This document shows, one piece after another, positions 46,761 to 58,259 of a stretch of 64,000 nt of DNA. The translations under genes were made by a program, and so were the position numbers. The notes beneath the pieces are model-generated. The model was not told the DNA's origin, made no database searches, and saw nothing but the letters and a program-made list of their open reading frames with translations. Positions within the stretch are counted from its first letter, which is position 1, and each line of letters opens with the position of its first letter. Source of the DNA: Sesamum alatum (Eukaryota; Streptophyta; Magnoliopsida; Lamiales; Pedaliaceae); assembly GCA_034509735.1 (NCBI GenBank), contig JACGWO010000001.1, forward strand, positions 14,152,854 to 14,216,853, given 5' to 3'.

Positions 46761-47032
46761 CCATCAAGACTTCTTCCCACACCATATCCACTTTGTGTCG
46801 CTCTTGACTTAGTAGGGTTATTCTCTCGCTCTCCGAAGGAGCCAATGAGCTAGCTGATTTAACGAGTCAGTTCATTTCTTCCTCGTATGACCGTTGGATT
46901 TGTTCTAAAGTGAACTCATCAAATTTCTTTCTTAATGCTTGGATGTTTGCTAAGTGCTTGGTTATCTGTTCCCCCAGCTTCGTGGCCTCCATTCCATTGC
47001 TTGAACACAAGTTGGAAGTCGTTATCTGCCCT

Positions 47033-47195
47033 CGCATATGTCACTCCTGCGGCGTAAGCCATTTTTCTCCCTTTGCATATGTCGCTCCCACAGCGTGTCA
47101 CCTTTCTCCCCTTGCATATGTCGCTCCCATGCGTAATACAACTTTTTCCCCTTGCATATGTCGCTCCTGCGACGCAGGTCAACTGTTCTCCCCTT
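47033..47195. repeat. Tandem repeat, about 42-45 bp x 4
   Basis: Four units contain 'gcatatgtcgctcc' and 'ttctccccttgcatatgtcg'. They lie between gag and the RNase H/integrase remnant, where the reverse transcriptase should be. Confidence 0.85.
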
Positions 47196-47197
47196 GC

Positions 47198-48232
47198 TCA
47201 GCGCATCACACTCTGACTCGTTCTTGGATCCGCTGATGACACTGCTGCACTCTCGCCAAAGATGACACGGTTGGCATCGCGTCCGATTGCTCTCACCGCG
47301 ACTCCTTCAGCTTTCCTTGCTCTCTGCGCGACTCTCTTAACTTGCTTCGTGTCTCTTCCTACTGGGCCTCCCGAAGTAATCCTCATAACTCCAGCAATTG
47401 GGAGGTTGTCCTTGCTAGCTCGTTCTGCTCTTGCTTTACTCCCACGTGCCACGTGCCTGTCTCCAAAAGCGGTTTTCTGGAGCTTTTGTTTCCTTTGTCC
47501 CACGAATTCTTGTAAGTAATCTCTTCGAATCAATTCCTCGACCTCATTCTTCAAGTGGTCACATTCCTTCGAGCTATGGTCTCGATCCCAATCCTTGTCG
47601 CTTGGCTGCATCGAGCGTTTGAGTTCGTGAGGTCCGGGGGGTGTATTCAGCCAAATCCCCGGGGAGCACATGTCTACATTCACGCTTACTTCCTTCTATA
47701 AGGGGAATCCCTTTCTCTTCCTTTGTGGCCCTCACGGCGGCTTGGGCGGATGCATCCTCCACCAACTGGCGAAGAGCTTTGGGAGTTATCTGAATAACTG
47801 GGGGTGGAGGTGGAGCCTCGATCTCTTCCTGCCTCTCCTCCTCCTGGGTGCGCTGGTGGATTCTCCAAGGCGCGGCCTTGCTCCTGCTAAGGTTGAGCCT
47901 CGACCTCTTCCTGCCTCTCCTCCTCCTGGCGGTGCGCTGGTGGATACCCCAAGGCGCGGCCTTGCTGCTGCTGAGGTGGAGCCTCGACCTCTTCCTGCCT
48001 CTTCTCCTCCTGGGTGCGCTGGTGGATTCTCCAAGGTGCGGCCTTGCTCCTGCTGAGGTGGAGCCTCGACCTCTTTCTGCCTCTCTTTCTCTTGGGTGCG
48101 CTGGTGGATTCTCCAAGGCGCGGCCTTGCTCCTGCTGAGGTGGAGCCTCGACCTCTTCCTGCCGCTCCTCCTCCTGGGTGCCTCTTGCCCCACGTTCGCA
48201 CCCCTCGCTCTCGAACGAGTATTCATCTTCAA
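47198..48232 (-). pseudogene. Gypsy gag remnant with tandem-repeat N-terminus
   Basis: It starts at 48232 just inside the primer-binding region (MKMNTRSRARGANVG) and runs into the 82-84 bp repeat array. It then shows a basic/acidic linker and, at about 47620-47520, a degenerate zinc knuckle followed by HLKNEVEELIRRDYLQEF, the conserved stretch after the knuckle in Tat-like gag. The knuckle has lost its Cys pattern (SDKDWDRDHSSKEC). Confidence 0.7.
47830..48190 (-). repeat. Minisatellite, 82-84 bp x about 4
   Basis: Unit starts ('cgctggtgga') occur at 47851, 47935, 48017 and 48099 (spacings 84, 82, 82), with a partial unit after. On the minus strand each reads as R(K/R)SRLHLSRSKAAPWRIHQRTQE-like sequence. 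Because 82 is not a multiple of 3, successive units are read in different frames, yet all three minus frames stay open. Confidence 0.9.
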
Positions 48233-48245
48233 TGCCTAAACCAGG

Positions 48246-48266
48246 TTCCCACAGACGGCACCAAGC
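48246..48266 (-). other. Primer-binding region of the Gypsy element
   Basis: Directly inside the 5' LTR the minus strand reads TTGGTGCCGTCTGTGGGAA. This closely matches the TGGCGCCGTCTGTGGGAA-type sequence that commonly follows the 5' LTR of plant Gypsy elements. It fixes the orientation. Confidence 0.7.
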
Positions 48267-48790
48267 TGATGGTGTAGGATTCAGGAGATTGTTGATCTAA
48301 GCACGGTGACTCGAAACGACGTAGCGAGGCAAACAACTCTTAGAAACTCTTCCAAAACTAGGAAAAGTAAACTTGTATAAATGAATATCGGATTCCTTTA
48401 CAAATGATTTCACCTCCTATTTATAGTAAATTTCATGGGGTGAAAGTACAATATCCTCCCTCAACTGCCTTCGATCCAACGACCGAGATTTAACTGCTAA
48501 GGGTGCATTGGTAATTTGGCATCACCACACTAACCTACCTATAACTTCTACTAATAACTTCCACTACATGGTATTTTTCTAAATAATTGTACATTTGGGT
48601 GTATTTTGGTAATTTTGCTAAGTTAATTTATTTTGCTACATCAATATCAGAGTAGAATTTTTATTACAATTTGGTATTGCGTATTTTATTGCATTATATA
48701 TACACAATATATATATAAATTATACATTTATTTGTATTTAATAGAGATTTTATATATAATAATGTAGATATGTAAAATATAATATGGGAT

Positions 48791-49460
48791 TAGGCCTGTC
48801 AATGGGCAAAAATTACCCAAACTCAGGCCCATTGTAACAGGCCCAGACCCAGACTCAGGCCCGCATTTTTAAATCAGACCCAAACCTAGACCCAAATCCA
48901 CGAAATTAACATGATTGGGTTTGAGTCGGGTAATGTACCCGGTTCTAACCATTTAGACCCGAATTCAATTTAAACTAATTCTCTACCTACAATCTCCACC
49001 TCTTCAAGCCTCCAGCCCCTACCTTTTTTTCTCTTTTCTCAACTTGCCGACTACTCTTCACTTTCAAATCATCGGCGCCGTCGTGCCCACCTCAAGGAAC
49101 GCGAGCCTGCCGCCGCCGTGGACACCGCCCACCTCAAGGAACGCGAGTCCGCCGCCGCCTTGCCCACCTCAAAGAAAGCCCTTTACTCTCCTCTCAACTT
49201 TTCGCTACGCCGCCGGCGCACCCACCTCAAGGAATTTCGCCACCTCCATCGCGCCGAGACTTGGAGCTTTTCCTATTTCTTCAAGCAATTAATTTTTATT
49301 CTCACACAGACCCCCTAATTTTTTTTGTGCTTTTCTCTGTTCATATTTGCAGAATCCCAATTTGCAAGAGAAGTCTTTCTTGCAACTACTGTGTGCGACT
49401 GGCGATGACATCCCAACATTTAGTAGTGGCCTCTTCTTCCTACCCATTTTAGCATTATTT
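48791..49460 (+). mobile_element. hAT terminus and partial element
   Basis: TAGGCCTGTCAATGGGC at 48791 matches the hAT end at 9631. The following 'acccgg...tcgggtaatgta' subterminal repeats (about 48840-48990) are typical of this group. A GC-rich block (49070-49270) repeats 'cccacctcaaggaacgcgag' two to three times and may be a 5' untranslated exon. No opposite terminus or transposase was found, so it is a fragment. Confidence 0.55.
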
Positions 49461-49709
49461 TCATTGTTATTGAGTAGATATAAGTTTCTGTAAATTTTAA
49501 AAACGATTTAGATATTTCGGCATTTTTCTTGATAAATTGGGTTCAATGGAGAAGTGGGCGTTGGGAGTTGTAGAGAAATGAGGAATCAAATATGGGTTTT
49601 TGCTGGGATGTTTCTTGTATTGAGTTTGAGGATTGAAGCTTTCAGTTCCACAGTTTAAAAACAATTGTTTTCTTTGTCCATAAAATACTGCACAATCTCA
49701 CTATAACAG

Positions 49710-49744
<35 letters not shown>

Positions 49745-50700
49745 GAAAAGGGGGAAAAAAAAAGTATCGGTATTGACTACTACTCTCAATACCACTTAAA
49801 AGACTACACTACTACCCCCTCATTTCACGTGACTTGAAAATTTTATTCTTGAACAATACAATTATATATATATATATATATGTAAAAAACACACACACAG
49901 GTGTACGAAATTCTATAACATGATGTAACAAAATTATATAAAATATGTGCAAACTGTGAAGTTTGTCATGTGCAATTGTGCTAACCTATATAATTTATTA
50001 TTTTTGGTAGATACAAATTGACTTAATTAATGTTTCCCTTTTCTTCGGCATATATATCAAATGTTCACATTTTGGTGGACCGCCGAAATAATATTTTGTT
50101 ATGAAGGTTGTTCTAACAATTTCTATCTAGCTATATTATATATATATATATATATACGTTGATTATGATACATTGCGAAATTATTATCACATATTGAAAT
50201 CGAGCAATATATATATATGTTTCATATAGAAATTAGTGTAGTGAATTTAGTTTTTCATATATATATATATATATATTTTTGTTTAATTTTTCATTAAACT
50301 TCGAACACCGGCATTAATTACGTGTACTCATCAAGACATGCGAAAATCATATTAGAAACTATCTTAGAGAGTGTTTCACTAATTTATTTTAAACATCTTA
50401 TAAGTTTATACATCGATCTTATGAGATGGTTTTGGAGCTTGTAGAATGTTATTAATTAGAACTTTGTAATTAATATGTTAATCAAATTGAATGCCGTACT
50501 TCAATATTTTATTGTTTTCTTTTTTTAGAAGAGTTTATAATTCCCAACTACAAGAGTGTTTGTGTGAATTTCGAAACAATATTTTCAGCTTCTATACGCA
50601 GAAAAGTACTTTTGAGGTGTTTAAGATATGAAATTGTGAAGTGCACCAGAAATTGATTGCGCTTTTTGATATATATACATATATATATATATATATATTT
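49461..50700. other. Intergenic remainder of segment B1, with (GA)n and (TA)n tracts
   Basis: No gene was seen. A (GA)n microsatellite lies at 49709-49745. (TA)n tracts lie at 49863-49881, 50137-50154, 50257-50276 and 50675-50698. Similarity to 63545-64000 runs over about 49766-50190. Confidence 0.6.
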
Positions 50701-52514
50701 GGGTAAAACTCATTTTAGTTTATGATTTTTTATTTTGGTTAAATACACTTTGCACCCCTAAACTATGCATAAAGTGCATTTACCCCCCTAAACTATAAAA
50801 TGTAACAAAATGACCCCTCATGACATAGGATTTTTTTTTATGACGAAAATGTCCTTATTGTTTACACCCCTAAAATATGTTTATTTCAATCATTCCCCTA
50901 AGACATAATTTTAATTATTATAAAAATTATATTTAATATAAATATTATGAGAATTTATTATTTTTATAATTAGTATAAAATTTGTATAACACTATAAATT
51001 TACAGACCTTATATCTTTTACATAATTTTTAAAAATTTCCATAATTTTTTCTTGTGTTGTTATATATATGTTGAATTTTTTTTTAAAAAAAATAATATTT
51101 TTGATACAATTTAAAAATATTACATCGAACATAATACACTATAAATATGCAAATCTATAATATTCTATAATCTTTTGAGTAATGATATAATATCATTTAA
51201 TTATGCGTACATATACCTAAACAAAAATTACAGGTTATATAATATACTTTTTTATAAAATTATATGCATCATTTATTTACACATATTTACATGTACTTTT
51301 TAACATAAATAATTTACTTTGTAAAATATATATGCATATAGAGTATTGTAAATATTTTTTGTATTACATAATTAATAAAAAATTATAAATTTTAAATACT
51401 ATTTTTTAAATAAAATTTTAGTAAAATTTTAAATCTCTAAAAGTAGTTTTGGCAAAGTAATAAAACATACCTTCAGGGAATAAAATAAAATGTATAGGAG
51501 ATAAGTGAGAAGGGCATTTTTGTCCTTTTAATATTAAATTATTTTGTCAGGGGCCTTTTTGTTACATTTCATACTTTAGGGGCCTAAATGAGACTATATG
51601 TATAGTTCAGGGGTGCAAAATGTATTTAATCCTTTTTATTTTAACTTCAAAATAGTTCTTATCTTTTCGAGTCACTTTAAATTAGTCCCTCCATTGAGTA
51701 ACCTTCCTGTATTACCCTTATGAAACTTTCTTTTTTTTACATAAAATTATTTTTCATCCATTTTTTATTTTTAGTTGCAGGTCCTTTTAATTTTTTTTTT
51801 TTTTTGAAATAAATAAGTTGGAGAGAAAAAAGTTTGGATAAAAATTAAACATTTAAACAAAAACTTCTAAAATTATAGTTTAAATAAGAAAATAAATATG
51901 CCAACTAAAATATTGAAGAATGGGGTATATGAAATTCAGGTGTTCTTTTATTTGAAAAATTCAAAAAAATTAATAAATTCACGATAATTATATTAATATG
52001 TCATTAATCAAATTATTATCTATACTTTTACATAATTGATATCACATTGTCTTCAAAGTTTTTTTGCCATTTTTTATTTTTTAAATTATTTTATTAATTT
52101 CTAGTTCTCTTTTTCCCCCCTCTCGCGCTTCTTTTCAATAATTTCTCAAACTTTCTTCTACTTTTTTCTAATATTTTTTAGTATCCAATTAACACATATA
52201 CTTTTTAAAACAATAATTAGTTTCCAAAATTTATAATTAAATATCCACAAACATCTGAATAATTGCCCAATGATAAATTCTTCCAGTTAAAAGAAATTAT
52301 GATTTTCTAAATTTATGTATGAGGGACCAAAAGTGCAATAAAAATGAAAAGTGAAGCACTAAAATAATTTTTTTTTTTTTAAAAAAAAACAAAAGTTTTT
52401 ATAGGGGTAATTGGGAAAATTACCCATTGGATGTACTAATTTAAAGTGAATTGAAAAAATATGGACTATTTTGAAGTTGAAATCAAATGTTTTGGACTAA
52501 AATGATTTTGCCCC
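50701..52514. mobile_element. Outer TIR element (1.8 kb) containing another TIR element
   Basis: The left arm GGGTAAAACTCATTTTAGT and, after the nested insertion, 'acttcaaaatagttcttat' and 'cactttaaattagt' (51644-51690) are complementary to the right arm (52430-52514: 'actaatttaaagtg', 'tggactattttgaagtt', 'actaaaatgattttgcccc'). The interior is AT-rich and non-coding. Confidence 0.75.
50737..51632. mobile_element. Inner MULE-like TIR element (896 bp), perfect 10-bp TSD
   Basis: TIRs start GGTTAAATACACTTTGCACCCC and GGATTAAATACATTTTGCACCCC. The 10-bp duplication tttttatttt flanks it (50727-50736 and 51633-51642). No coding sequence was found. It is nested in the left arm of the outer element. 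Confidence 0.88.
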
Positions 52515-52538
52515 ATTTTTTTTGTTTGTTTTTATTCT

Positions 52539-52771
52539 CTTTTTTGAAAAATACAACGATATTATTAAAGCAACCAACAAACTATTACAAAGTCAGTGTG
52601 CATTACAACAATATTTCTATAGTTACCAATAACAATTTCAAAGTCAACAAAGAAACAATATACACATACACCACTACTATAAAACTAGACTCCACACCTA
52701 CACCGTAGGCTTGAACTCACAGTCTTTTGGTTGTGAGACCTCAACCCACCACTTAGACAAGTAATCATTGG
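52539..52771 (-). mobile_element. tRNA-derived SINE (copy 3, different family), 17-bp TSD
   Basis: On the minus strand, box A-like (tgtctaagtggtggg) and box B-like (gagttcaagcct) lie at the right end, and the A-rich tail is the poly-T near 52539-52550. The perfect duplication ttgtttgtttttattct flanks it (52522-52538 and 52772-52788). Its sequence differs from SINE copies 1 and 2. Confidence 0.88.
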
Positions 52772-52856
52772 TTGTTTGTTTTTATTCTATAATTTAAATT
52801 TATTTATATATTAAATTAATTGTTTGATTTATAAATACATCAAACAATGTAAAGAA

Positions 52857-53160
52857 TATTATAAATATATTATAAATACATATTATTATTATGTATGAAT
52901 GCACACACCCCTTGGTATGTTCCCCATAATATCTCTAACCTTTTGTAATTCCCCATTATGTTTGTAATTATATTTATTTAATATTTTAGTTTGTAACAAT
53001 AGTTTGGTGGTCTACTTAAATACCACCATATAATTCAGTTGTAAATAAGCTTTTGAAATAGAAAATTGGAAGTTTTGGAGAGAATAGTTGTTCTTGTTTT
53101 TCTCATATATATTTAGGAGTGAAAGCCCAATAAACTTAGAATTTTTCTAAGTTTATAACA
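52857..53160 (+). repeat. Copia 5' LTR (304 bp)
   Basis: It aligns with the right LTR, for example 'ataatatctctaaccttttg', 'aataagcttttgaaatagaa' and 'catatatatttaggagtgaa', with scattered differences that indicate considerable age. Confidence 0.9.
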
Positions 53161-53950
53161 CGTTATCAGCATGATGTTGCGTTCGGTCAAGGTAAAATGT
53201 CAATTTTCTGTACGTATAATTCTTATTCTTTATATGTTGACTTCTACAATATCCTAGTTATTTTTATTCCTGTATATTCAATAATGATATATGAATAATC
53301 ATATTCTATACATTTTATTGTCCCATGAAGTGGACGTATAAAATAAGATATTTATCATAATTGATATTGCCTCCAGAAGTAGGCATATAATTCTTAATTT
53401 CATCCCCTAAAGTGGATGTGTGTTATAAAGCCTCATTGCTTACCGAAGCAAGTAATGAGTAAATTACCTCCAGCAATAGGTGAAATATTTGATACAATTA
53501 TCGATGATTAAAATATAACTATTGATTTTTCACCTGAAGTGATTTGAGATAATGGTTTGATTTAAGAAGTCTGAAGTTTTTTCATTTATTTATTTAAAAG
53601 TGTTCATTTCTTTGATATAATGGTTATCCTTCATATGCCCATGTACATGACTTTTAAATGTTTTGTTAGCATTACTATTGAAATAAAATATAATTGTTTA
53701 CAAAATAAATTTGACATGTATTCCATTTTATTGCTATTTGTAACATCATAATATTTAAATCAAACTTAATTTTTAGTATAGTTAATACCCTGTATGCATG
53801 TCATAAATTATCCAATTTAATTACATGGTAGCTTATTTTTCTTAATTGTTAATAACTTTTATGTCACTTTTAGTTCATATGTATGTATAATACATTTGAT
53901 TTTATTTACATGTATATGTTGAATATTTTGCTAAAGTGCATATGAACTTG
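53161..53950 (+). other. Copia leader, non-coding
   Basis: This AT-rich leader lies between the primer-binding region and gag. It contains several 'cctgaagtg/ccccaaagtgga'-like short repeats (about 53320-53540). Confidence 0.6.
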
Positions 53951-53959
53951 TTGTTACTA

Positions 53960-56900
53960 AATGGTCAATCTCACTAAATTGGATTTCATTGCTATGGGCG
54001 TTTCCAAAATAAACTATCTATCATGGGTTCTTGACACAGAATTGCATTTGATGAGTAATAACTTGAGAAAAATAATAAATGAAAATACTGCGGACAAGAC
54101 TATGCTAAAGCAATGATTTTGCTACGCTATCATCTCCACGAGAGCCTGAAGTCTCAATACTTAGAAGTCAAAAGTCCTTCTGAACTCTAGAAGAGTTTAA
54201 AGGATCGATTTGACCATCAAAAAACTGTAATACTACCATGTGCAAGATATGAGTGGATACAATTGAGATTGCAAGATTTCAAGACAGTCGCTGAATACAA
54301 TTCTGAGATATTTCGAATTGTATCAACACTGAGATTACGTGGAGAAGACGTACAGATGGACAAATGTTAGAAAAAAATATATATATTTTCTACCTTTCAT
54401 GCATATAGCCTTATACTCCAGCAGCAGTACAGGGAACCTGAGGATTTCAACATGGTTAACTATTCTATATGCATGTGTCATTGACAATTTTTGTTATTCA
54501 GTAATATTTATTTTAGTATGTTTCGGTATTTCTTTTTATCATTGTAATGCTTTTACGTTTTATGAATAAAGTTTCTTCTTTACTTATTCTATGTTTATTT
54601 GTTTTATATAGAATGGATCAAACCATTACAAATCCAATGACACGGAGCATTATCTCGTTGATAGTGCCACTACGCATACAATTCTAAAAAACAAGAAATT
54701 TTTCTCAAACTTGTTAATGACAAAAACCTGTGTGAGTACTACTTCAGGTGTTAGTAATCTTATTGAAGACTCCGGAAGAGCCACTATCTTATTACCTGAA
54801 GGAACAAGATTGCATATAATTGATGCCTTATATTCTAGTAAATCACAAAGGAACCTATTGAGTTTCAAGGATATTCGACAAAATAGTTTTCCTATTGAGA
54901 CCATGAATAAGGATGGTATCAAATATTTATGCCTTACATCATTTAATACTGAGAAAGAATAAGAACATATACACCTGGTTTATATGGCACATTGATAAGA
55001 TCCATTGAACACACAGTATCACTAACCCGAAGTTAGTCGATCAAAGTATTTTTACTTTGTGGCATGATAGACTTGGTCATCCAGGTAAAACGATGATGCA
55101 TAGGATCATTGAAAATTCACATGGACACCCACTAAAGGACCTGAAGTTCCTTACTAAAAGTGATTTTACATGTGCGGCTTGTTCTTTTAGGAAATTAATT
55201 ACAAAGCCGTCTATATTAAAAGTGAATTTAGAATCCCCCATGTTTCTTGAACGAATTCAAGGAGACATATGTGGATCAATAACACCGTTGTGTGGACCAT
55301 TTAAGTTTTTTATCGTGTTGATTGATGCATCAACACGTTGGTCATATGTAAGATTGTTGTCAACATGGAATGTTGCATTTGCAAGACTTCTAGCTCAAAT
55401 TATTAAATTGAGAGCTCATTTTCTTGATTATCCTATTAAAAGGATCATGTCAGATAATGCGAGAGAATTTACTTCTAAATCCTTCAATGATTATTGTCAA
55501 TCCATTGGGATAAACTGTGGAACATCCAGTTGCTCATGTACATACTCAAAACGGCCCGGCAGAGTCGTTAATTAAGCGGTTACAACTAATAGCTAGACCA
55601 TTGCTGATACAGTCGAAACTGCCTTCATCGGCATAAGGTCATGCAATTTTGCATGCAACGAGTTTAATTCGGCTTAGACCCACCACTTAACACAAATTTT
55701 CCCCATTGCAATTGATCTCCGAAAGAGAACCAAATATTTCTCATTTAAAAGTATTTGGTTGCGTGATGTATGTCCCGATACCTCCTCAACGAACTAAAAT
55801 GGGGCCACAAAGGAGAATGGGAATTTTTGTTGGGTTTGAGTCTCTATCAATTATTAAGTACCTAGAACCAATGATCGGTGATCAATTTACTACTAGGTAC
55901 TTAGATTGTCATTTTGATGAGATAATACTCCCGGTTTTAGGGGGAGAATTTAAGGGAACTATAAAGAAAGATATTGCATGGGATGTAACATCTATGTCTT
56001 TTATGGATCCGAGGACAAATGACACTGAACTTGAAGTTCAACAGATCATACATTTGCAAAGTGTTGCGAATAGGCTACCAGATGCGTTTACAGATACCAA
56101 AAGGGTTACAAAATCACATATTCCAGCTAAAAATGTTCCAACTAGTTTAGAAGTCCCTGAAGCGACTCTTAATCAATCAAAGGCATCTGAGTCACAAATA
56201 CGCTGAAAGCGTGGTAGACCACTTGGCTCTAAAGATGTAAATCCTCAAAAGAGGAAAGAACATGTTGTCTCAATTAATAATGATGTTGATGGCCACTAGT
56301 AATGTCTCTAAGGATAAAATCCCTGAAGTGATTTTATCTAAAGAATTTGAATGCAATGAGCAAGATCTCGAAGATAATTACGAGATTTCTATTAATTATG
56401 CTCACAATAGTTTCGGTTGGTATAGAATGAAGTTGAAACCGATGAGATTTTTGCTTATTCTGTAGCCGTCAAAATTATGGACCAGGATGATAACGATCCT
56501 CAAACTATGGAGGAATGTAGCCACCGAGATGATTGGAAAAGTTGGAAGGAGGCCATACAAGTTGAGCTTGACTCGCTATATAAGTGAGAAGTATTTGGAC
56601 CTATAACTCCAACACCAAAAGGTGTCAAGCCAGGCTGTAAATGGGTGTTTGTACGAAAAAGAAATGAACGAAATGAAGTTGTACAGTATAAAGTTAGACT
56701 TGTGGCCCAAGGCTTCACTCAAAAGCCATGAATTGATTATACTGAAACATATTCACCTGTAGTGGATGCAACCACACTTAGGTTTCTGATCAGTTTAGCA
56801 GTAATTGAACAACTGCAAATGTAGCATGGATGTGGTCACTGCATATCTGTATGGGGGTCATTGGATACAGATATATACATGAGAATCCCAAAAGGAATGA

Positions 56901-58111
56901 ATATGCCTGAGGCATTGAAGTCAAAATCTCGTCATATGTACTCCAAATTGAAAAGGTCTTTGTATGGACTTAAACAATCAGGACGTATGTGATACAATCG
57001 TCTTAGTGAGTATTTAATAAATAAAGGGTTTTGTAATAATCAAATAAGTCCCTGTTTATTCATAAAGAGGACAAGATCGGGATTTATAATCATAGTTGTG
57101 TATGTTGATGATTTGAATATCATTGGATCTCCTGAAGAGATTCAACATGCAGCTGATTATTCAAAAAGTGAGTTTGAGATGAAAGATTTTGGTACTACAA
57201 AGTATTGTCTCGGCCTGCAGTTCGAACATACTAAGGATGGAATTTTCGTTCATTAATCAAACTATACAGAAAAAGGTCCTTAAGTGTTTTCATATGAACA
57301 ACACTCATCCATTAAGTACACCTATGGTAGTTCGATCAATTGATGTCAAAAAAGATCCTTTCCCGAGCAGATAATGATGAGATTTTAGGTCCAAAAGTAC
57401 CATATCTCAGTGCAATTGGTGTATTGATGTATCTTCTAATAATACCTGACCAGATATAGCTTTTTCAAGTAATCTACTACCAAGATATAGTTGAACACCA
57501 ACAAAGAGACACTAGAATGGTGTCAAATACATTTGCGCTACTTGCGTGGAACAAGTGATATGGGACTATATTTTGAACGACATAACGATGACAAAGTAAC
57601 TAATTTAGTTGGTTATTCATATGCGGGATATTTATCTGATCCACATAAAGCCATATCTCAATCTGGATATTTATTCATGTATAGCGGAACTACAATTTCA
57701 TGGCATTCAACCAAACAAACTTTGGTAGCCACCTCGTCAAATTATGCAGAGTTAATTGCACTATATGAGGCTGGGCGTGAATGTGTGTGGCTTAGGTCAC
57801 TGATACACTATGTTCATGAATCATGTAGACTAGAATCAATTGACAAAAGTCCCACAATAATACATGAAGATAATGCGGCTTGTATCGCCCAAATGAGGAA
57901 AGGATATATTAAAGGTGACAGAACCAAACACATATCACCAAAATTTTTCTTCACTCATCAACTTCAAGTGGAACGCAAAATTGATGTTAAACAGATTCTA
58001 TCAAGTCAGAGCTTAGAAGATTTATTTACGAAGTCATTACCAACAAAAGTGTTCAAGCAGCTCGTACATCATATTGGCATGCGACGTCTGAAAGATATAT
58101 GCTCGAATTAA
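53960..58111 (+). pseudogene. Copia gag-pol polyprotein remnant
   Basis: Gag of the UBN2 type starts near 53960 (MVNLTKLDF.., NYLSWVLDTE; RFDHQKT; RYEWIQLRLQDFKTVAEYN to about 54320) and is broken by several stops. Protease carries VDSATTH (about 54652). GAG-pre-integrase has MWHDRLGHPG (55057). The integrase core shows D and D in GDICGS and SDNAREF, with a frameshift near 55540 before the third acid. Reverse transcriptase (56480-57250: [36 protein letters not shown]) is crossed by stops. RNase H (57491-58111) keeps SGTTISWHSTKQ and ATSSNYAELIAL, with DNAACI and TKHI. The long intact RNase H frame suggests moderate decay. Confidence 0.92.
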
Positions 58112-58259
58112 AGGGAGATTATACAACTGTACTCTTTTCCTTAGCCTTGGTTTTTGTCCCATTGGGTTTTTTCCAGGCAAGGTTTTTAACGAGACAGGAT
58201 GTATATAATAAGATGTGTGCATGCAAGGAGGAGTATCGTAAATATATTGTAAATACATA

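Larger units (their letters stand above)
43605..48643 (-). mobile_element. Deleted Ty3/Gypsy element (Tat-like), 5.0 kb, minus strand
   Basis: The ends are TGATGGTGTAGG...TTTGCTACATCA, with perfect 5-bp duplication atatc (43600-43604 and 48644-48648). The duplicate segment at 63400-63415 holds a single atatc, confirming the insertion. The right LTR (48267-48643, 377 bp) is complete and is the 5' LTR. The left LTR keeps only its first 150 or so bases (43605-43760). The primer-binding region lies at 48246-48266. Gag, RNase H/integrase fragments and several tandem arrays fill the interior, and reverse transcriptase is missing. Confidence 0.92.
42344..50190. repeat. Segment B, copy 1 (interrupted by insertions)
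   Basis: The sequence outside the insertions matches 62103-64000: 'aatgattacccaatagacta' near 42365 and 62125, 'atatcagagtagaattttta' at 48645 and 63408, 'ttgactactactctcaatac' near 49773 and 63551, and 'ttcacattttggtggacc' near 50065 and 63888. The inserted elements are the SINE at 42971, the Gypsy element at 43605 and the hAT fragment at 48791. Confidence 0.85.

Noticed and set aside
47574..48277. Long plus-strand frames rich in Leu/Arg opposite the Gypsy gag
   Set aside because: They are shadows of the GC-rich 82-bp repeat array. They have no domain, and the element's LTR and primer site put coding on the minus strand.
49044..49460. Possible Pro/Ser-rich host protein in the GC-rich block after the hAT end
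   Set aside because: Repeated 'cccacctcaaggaacgcgag' units explain the frame. Its position fits an untranslated exon of the hAT fragment, and no homology is evident.
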